Source of the DNA: CAVDWX01 sp963612735
Lineage (GTDB): Bacteria; Bacillota_I; Bacilli_A; RFN20; CAG-826
Assembly: GCA_963612735.1 (NCBI GenBank)
Contig: CAVDWX010000031.1
Span: 1-10,103 of the forward strand
Direction: 5' to 3'
Length of the DNA stretch: 10,103 nt
Shown here: piece after piece, positions 7,272 through 10,103 of the stretch
Layout of the letters: every line of letters begins with the position of its first letter
Position numbering within the stretch: position 1 is the first letter of the stretch
Notes under the pieces: model-generated
Told to the model about the DNA's origin: nothing
The model's input: only the letters and a program-made list of their open reading frames with translations
Database searches by the model: none
Position numbers and translations under genes: made by a program

Positions 7272-8392
7272 TAGACAATTGCTCCTTGTTCAATATAAAG
7301 AACATCATCTTCATCGCCTTCGAGCTTTTTCACTTCTTTGAGATGCACATTTTTATCGCTCAAAACATAATTAACGCGAGCGTCTTCACAGATTATCGTA
7401 TTAGTAAAGATGATGCTATTTTTGACGATGGCTCCTTTTTCAATGATGACATCACGAGAAATGATGCTATTTTCCACTTTTCCTTTAATGATACATCCAT
7501 TAGCGATAAATGAATTTCGTACATTAGCGTTCTCACCGTATAAAGCAGGCGGAGTATTATGAGTGGTCGTATAAATAGGCCAATCAGGTAAAAATAATTT
7601 ACTGCGATTATGATAATTTAATAAATCAAAAGAATGACTGACATAATCGTTAAAAGAAAGAATAGGGATGACACAACCATCGAATAAAATACCTTTTACG
7701 TCGATAGTGTGATTATTAATATATTGAGTAACAATCCTTCTAATCGTAAATAACGAGGAAGTGTTTTTAGCGTCTTCAATCATTTTAATAAACGTATTTT
7801 TGTTGATGATATAAGTTTCTAAAGAAATATTTCCGTCCTTTTTAGCCCCGGTATTAATTTTTACTTTATTGATGAGATTATCTTTTCCTAAATCAAGTAA
7901 ATCGCAATTGATAAATTCCAAATCTAAATCATTTCTATAGCTATATAAAAGTGACATTTCCGCTTTTGATTCGATATGTTTATTAAGGGCAATCTTGAAA
8001 TCATAAGAATAAAGAAAAAACGGATGAGATATGATGATATAATCGGCGTCAAATGTTTTATCTAGTGGAGATAAAGAACATAAAATGTTACTAATATCAG
8101 TATTAAATTTTGGATTCGCTAAAGCTTTTTCATTAAACGCTAAACGAAGAAAGCCGGTCTTAGTGTTAGAGACCCATACCGTTCCATCTTGGATATGACT
8201 TCTCACCCCATATATATAATTTTCCACTAAAATATAAACCCTATCGATGCCTGAATTAGAAAAGTTAGATAATGTGAAATCAATAAGGGCATATCTTCCT
8301 AAAAATGAAGTAACTCCTAAAGGTCTATTTTCCGTTAATTTGCCTAAATGAGGCCCATCATGTAAATTACAAATTCCAATCACGTTTCTCAT
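7271..8392 (-). CDS. glgD: GlgD, non-catalytic subunit of ADP-glucose pyrophosphorylase
   Basis: A GlgC paralogue typical of Bacillota that forms a hetero-oligomer with GlgC and modulates its activity. The 373 residues keep the fold: N-terminal nucleotidyltransferase-like region with GVTSFLGRYALIDFTLSN (26-43), and C-terminal left-handed beta-helix hexapeptide repeats from about 285 (NVRNSFIANGCIIKG, ENSIISRDVIIEKGAIV). The catalytic features are absent: there is no GGxGTRL loop (CNLHDGPHLGKL in its place), SHPFF (122-126) replaces the SGDHI that carries the catalytic Asp, and the EKP lysine motif is missing. The start ATG at 8392 has the SD TAGGAG overlapping the glgC stop codon, nine bases after glgC ends. 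It overlaps glgA by one base. The call rests on both the sequence and the adjacent glgC. Confidence 0.96.
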   Translation of the reverse strand: MRNVIGICNLHDGPHLGKLTENRPLGVTSFLGRYALIDFTLSNFSNSGIDRVYILVENYIYGVRSHIQDGTVWVSNTKTGFLRLAFNEKALANPKFNTDISNILCSLSPLDKTFDADYIIISHPFFLYSYDFKIALNKHIESKAEMSLLYSYRNDLDLEFINCDLLDLGKDNLINKVKINTGAKKDGNISLETYIINKNTFIKMIEDAKNTSSLFTIRRIVTQYINNHTIDVKGILFDGCVIPILSFNDYVSHSFDLLNYHNRSKLFLPDWPIYTTTHNTPPALYGENANVRNSFIANGCIIKGKVENSIISRDVIIEKGAIVKNSIIFTNTIICEDARVNYVLSDKNVHLKEVKKLEGDEDDVLYIEQGAIV

Positions 8393-8401
8393 ATTGTTCT
8401 C

Positions 8402-9517
8402 CTATTTAGCGATGAGGATAACTTCATCCCCGTCCAAATTGATTTGACTTCCCGCTTCAATAATTACGCCAGGTGCAACAATAGCGTTTCTAATCCTAAC
8501 GCCGCGTCTAATGATCGCTCTTTCCATAATTACACATCTTTCCACTTTTGCGTCGCTTTCAATGACGACTTCATTAGAAATGACTGAACTATCAACATTT
8601 CCTAAAATAATTGCTCCTTGGTTAGCAATACTTCTTTTTATTGAACCTTTTTTTCCAATATATTGAGGGACACTATATGTATCTTTGGTGTATATTCTTT
8701 CTTCGCTATTATCGAATAAATTTAATGTCACCTTATCTAAAGCAATATCCATATTAGCTTCATGAAGGGAGGCGAGAGTGCCAACATCTTTCCAATATCC
8801 GTGATAGCGATAAGCTTGAAGCTTACGATTATTTTTAAGCATATTGGGGATGATATTTTTGCCAAAGTCATGATCGCTATTCTCATCCTTCATATCATCT
8901 TTTAAATATTTTTTTAATATCTTCCAGGAAAAAACGTATACACCCATACTTGCCAAATTGCTTTTCGGTTTTTTTGGTTTTTCTTGGAATTCAATGATGA
9001 CATCTTTTTTATCAACATTCATAATGCCAAATCGAGATGCTTCTTCTAGAGGTACTTCAATGACAGAAATCGTTGCATCAGCATTAGACTTAATGTGCAA
9101 ATTAATCATGTCATTATAGGTAGTCTTATAGATATGATCGCCTGATAAAATGAGAACATAATCCGGATTTTGGCTATCGAGAAATTCTAAATTTTGTGCA
9201 ATAGCGTCAGCTGTTCCCTTATACCAATTTGCTCCTTCTTCGGTTTGATGAGGCGCTAAGGTGGACATGAGGCAATGTGCTCCGTTTAAACCCCATTTTT
9301 CACCATTTCCAATATAGGCATCGAGAAATGTTGATTCGTATTGAGTTAAAACTCCAACGACATCAATCCCACTATTGGCACAGTTGCTAAGTGGAAAATC
9401 AATGATGCGATATTTAGCGGCAAAACTAACAGCGGGTTTAGCTACTTTTTTAGTTAACGATTCTAATCTAGTTCCTTTTCCTCCGGCTAGAACCATCGCT
9501 ACAACTTTTTCTTCCAT
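8402..9517 (-). CDS. glgC: Glucose-1-phosphate adenylyltransferase, catalytic subunit
   Basis: Makes ADP-glucose and pyrophosphate from ATP and glucose-1-phosphate, the committed step of bacterial glycogen synthesis. From the chosen start it is 371 residues. Motifs: LAGGKGTRL (10-18) nucleotide loop; YRIIDFPLSN (36-45); NWYKGTADAI (97-106); LSGDHIY (124-130) with catalytic D127; FQEKP (177-181) with the glucose-1-phosphate lysine K180; and YWKDVGT (241-247). C-terminal hexapeptide repeats run from about 295 (e.g. NVDSSVISNEVVIESDAKV). The frame extends to an ATG at 9541, but the strong SD AAGGAGG at 9527-9533 lies between the two ATGs and serves the one at 9517 with nine bases of spacing. This also matches the usual N-terminus just before the AGGKGTRL loop. 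It is the first gene of the minus-strand run. Confidence 0.97.
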   Translation of the reverse strand: MEEKVVAMVLAGGKGTRLESLTKKVAKPAVSFAAKYRIIDFPLSNCANSGIDVVGVLTQYESTFLDAYIGNGEKWGLNGAHCLMSTLAPHQTEEGANWYKGTADAIAQNLEFLDSQNPDYVLILSGDHIYKTTYNDMINLHIKSNADATISVIEVPLEEASRFGIMNVDKKDVIIEFQEKPKKPKSNLASMGVYVFSWKILKKYLKDDMKDENSDHDFGKNIIPNMLKNNRKLQAYRYHGYWKDVGTLASLHEANMDIALDKVTLNLFDNSEERIYTKDTYSVPQYIGKKGSIKRSIANQGAIILGNVDSSVISNEVVIESDAKVERCVIMERAIIRRGVRIRNAIVAPGVIIEAGSQINLDGDEVILIAK

Positions 9518-9544
9518 AAGAACTAACCTCCTTAAATTCATCTT

Positions 9545-9550
9545 ATCATA
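9545..9550 (-). promoter_or_regulatory. Possible -10 box of the glgC promoter
   Basis: On the minus strand TATGAT matches five of six bases of TATAAT and lies about a dozen bases before the AAGGAGG SD. With 16-17 bases of spacing, the -35 position reads TTTCAT or CTTTCA, a poor match to TTGACA. If this is the promoter it may depend on an activator, or the true start may lie elsewhere in the intergenic region. Confidence 0.35.
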
Positions 9551-9566
9551 AGTTTATTAATAAACT
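9551..9566. repeat. Perfect 16-base palindrome, candidate operator upstream of glgC
   Basis: AGTTTATTAATAAACT is its own reverse complement. Flanking TCAT (9546-9549) and ATGA (9567-9570) continue the symmetry with one unpaired A at 9550. It occupies the spacer of the putative glgC promoter, a position where a dimeric repressor could block transcription of the glycogen genes. It is mostly A and T, so chance occurrence is not negligible. Confidence 0.4.
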
Positions 9567-9659
9567 ATGAAAGATAAATCGAAAAAGAGGGAAGTTTTCA
9601 TAATTTTGGGAGGAAAGAGTAAACGAGTTAAAACCAAAAGATAAAAAGAAGAAAAAATG

Positions 9660-9689
9660 TTGCACTACTTTATTAAATTATGATATTTT
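9660..9689 (+). promoter_or_regulatory. Promoter of rpmB (sigma-A type, extended -10)
   Basis: TTGCAC (9660-9665) is a good -35. After 18 bases comes TATTTT (9684-9689), preceded by TGA (9681-9683), forming an extended -10 of the TGnTATnnT kind common in low-GC Gram-positives. The predicted transcript start near 9695-9697 leaves a leader of only about 20 bases, holding just the SD AAGGAGG (9704-9710). Confidence 0.6.
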
Positions 9690-9717
9690 AATTAAGACGC
9701 AAAAAGGAGGCTACGAT

Positions 9718-9912
9718 ATGTCAAGAGTATGTCCAGTAACAGGTAAAGGTCCCGTCAGTGGGAATAATCGTTCACACTCATTAAGAGCGACAAGACGTAA
9801 ATGGAACACCAATTTACAAACCCGTACTGTCGTGGTCGATGGCAAACCAATGCGCGTTAGAATGTCCACACGCGCTTATAGAAGCCTCACCAAAACCGTG
9901 AAAGAAAAATAA
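9718..9912 (+). CDS. rpmB: 50S ribosomal protein L28
   Basis: Small structural protein of the large ribosomal subunit, 64 residues, the usual bacterial length (about 60-78). The N-terminus SRVCPVTGKGPVSGNNRSHS is the family signature, with VTGK and SGNN..SHS intact, followed by ATRRKWNTNLQ and the basic C-terminal part with VRMSTRAYRSL. A Cys at residue 5 is present, but the partner cysteines of zinc-binding L28 forms are not seen, so this is the zinc-free type. The start ATG is set by GGAGG at 9706-9710, seven bases upstream. It is a monocistronic unit, divergent from the glycogen run, with its own promoter and terminator. Confidence 0.98.
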   Translation: MSRVCPVTGKGPVSGNNRSHSLRATRRKWNTNLQTRTVVVDGKPMRVRMSTRAYRSLTKTVKEK

Positions 9913-9934
9913 GATCAATTTAAGACCAATAATC

Positions 9935-9957
9935 AAACATCGTTAAGATGTTTTTTT
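9935..9957 (+). terminator. Intrinsic terminator of rpmB
   Basis: A 7-bp stem, AAACATC (9935-9941) and GATGTTT (9947-9953), closes a GTTAA loop and runs into a seven-base T tract (9951-9957), 23 bases after the rpmB stop. The T tract overlaps the stop codon of the converging minus-strand gene. Read on the minus strand, the hairpin is followed by GATTATT rather than a solid T run, so it should stop that gene only weakly. Confidence 0.8.
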
Positions 9958-10103
9958 ATTTGACTAAAACAAAGAAAAATACCGAAATTAAATTGATGAA
10001 ATAAGTAAAGATTAAAATCCATTCAGAATAAGCTAAAACAAAATATTTAGGACGGATGAAAGAAGTTGAACCATCTTCATTTACTTTGCTTTCTAGATTA
10101 GCC
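9956..10103 (-). CDS. C-terminal end of an unidentified membrane protein (5' part outside window)
   Basis: An open frame enters from the right edge and ends at TAA 9958-9956, giving 48 residues. It begins with a polar stretch (ANLESKVNEDGS), then FIRPKYFVLAYSEW, and finishes with a strongly hydrophobic segment, ILIFTYFINLISVFFFVLVK, that looks like a terminal transmembrane helix with a short Lys-ended tail. I do not recognise the family from this fragment. It is convergent with rpmB and shares the terminator region with it. Support comes from the uninterrupted frame, base composition like its neighbours, and the stop placed right at the terminator; it is too short for a functional call. Confidence 0.6.
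   Translation of the reverse strand, partial: ANLESKVNEDGSTSFIRPKYFVLAYSEWILIFTYFINLISVFFFVLVK

Larger units (their letters stand above)
9518..9717. promoter_or_regulatory. Divergent intergenic region between glgC and rpmB
   Basis: A 200-base non-coding stretch, purine-rich on the plus strand. It holds the glgC SD and probable promoter on the left, the rpmB promoter and SD on the right, and a palindrome at 9551-9566. I see no plausible small gene in either direction and no structure recognisable as a riboswitch, T-box or tRNA. The middle part (about 9575-9655) shows nothing I can interpret. Confidence 0.75.

Noticed and set aside
2806..7513. Small open frames on the plus strand opposite coaX, leuS and glgD, and a 76-residue minus-strand frame inside leuS
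   Set aside because: They are shadows of strongly supported genes, with no SD-supported start, no recognisable protein features and no separate promoter.
9518..9541. glgC starting at the upstream ATG (9541)
   Set aside because: The strong SD AAGGAGG lies downstream of that ATG and serves the ATG at 9517. No SD precedes 9541, and the family N-terminus fits the shorter form.
9575..9655. Riboswitch, small RNA or T-box in the glgC-rpmB interval
   Set aside because: No stable paired structure, no T-box-like sequence and no terminator were visible; the stretch is simply purine-rich on the plus strand.
1..10103. CRISPR array, insertion sequence, tRNA or rRNA, phage or defence genes
   Set aside because: I found no spaced repeats, transposase motifs, cloverleaf-like segments or mobile-element genes. 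All complete genes are ordinary metabolic or translation genes with uniform composition.

Overview
The window is AT-rich DNA, roughly one third G+C by eye, with strong Shine-Dalgarno (SD) sequences and very tight gene packing. The gene set (a GlgC/GlgD pair, PepV dipeptidase, an ECF-transporter S-component, type III pantothenate kinase) points to a low-GC Gram-positive of the Bacillota, class Bacilli in the broad sense. It could be an uncultured gut or Erysipelotrichia/Mollicutes-adjacent lineage, but I cannot name the genus. All visible tryptophans checked are TGG and no gene needs TGA read as Trp, so the ordinary bacterial code fits. The nine visible stop codons are seven TAA and two TAG.

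Layout. From about 9517 down to position 1, eight genes run on the minus strand: glgC, glgD, glgA, leuS, coaX, a probable pantothenate S-component, pepV and trmB (cut by the left window edge). Spacing within this run is never more than 43 bases, and four junctions overlap by 1, 11, 17 and 17 bases. I see no terminator inside it, so one long transcription unit is plausible. A 200-base region (9518-9717) separates glgC from the divergent plus-strand rpmB, which has its own promoter, SD and terminator. At the right edge the end of an unidentified minus-strand membrane protein converges on rpmB.

How the genes work together. GlgC, with its non-catalytic partner GlgD, should make ADP-glucose, and GlgA polymerises it into glycogen; branching enzyme and phosphorylase are not in the window. 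LeuS charges tRNA-Leu, TrmB makes m7G46 in tRNA, and PepV cuts dipeptides to amino acids. The S-component and CoaX form a likely pantothenate uptake-and-phosphorylation pair that opens coenzyme A synthesis.

The most useful correction concerns pepV. It looks broken because of ten Ns at 885-894, but the bases on either side of the Ns are the same 9-mer. Collapsing the duplicate and the Ns restores one uninterrupted 460-residue reading frame, so the break is almost certainly an assembly artefact. I found no clearly novel system here. The most interesting biology is leuS and CoA-entry genes transcribed behind a glycogen operon, and a perfect 16-base palindrome in the likely glgC promoter.
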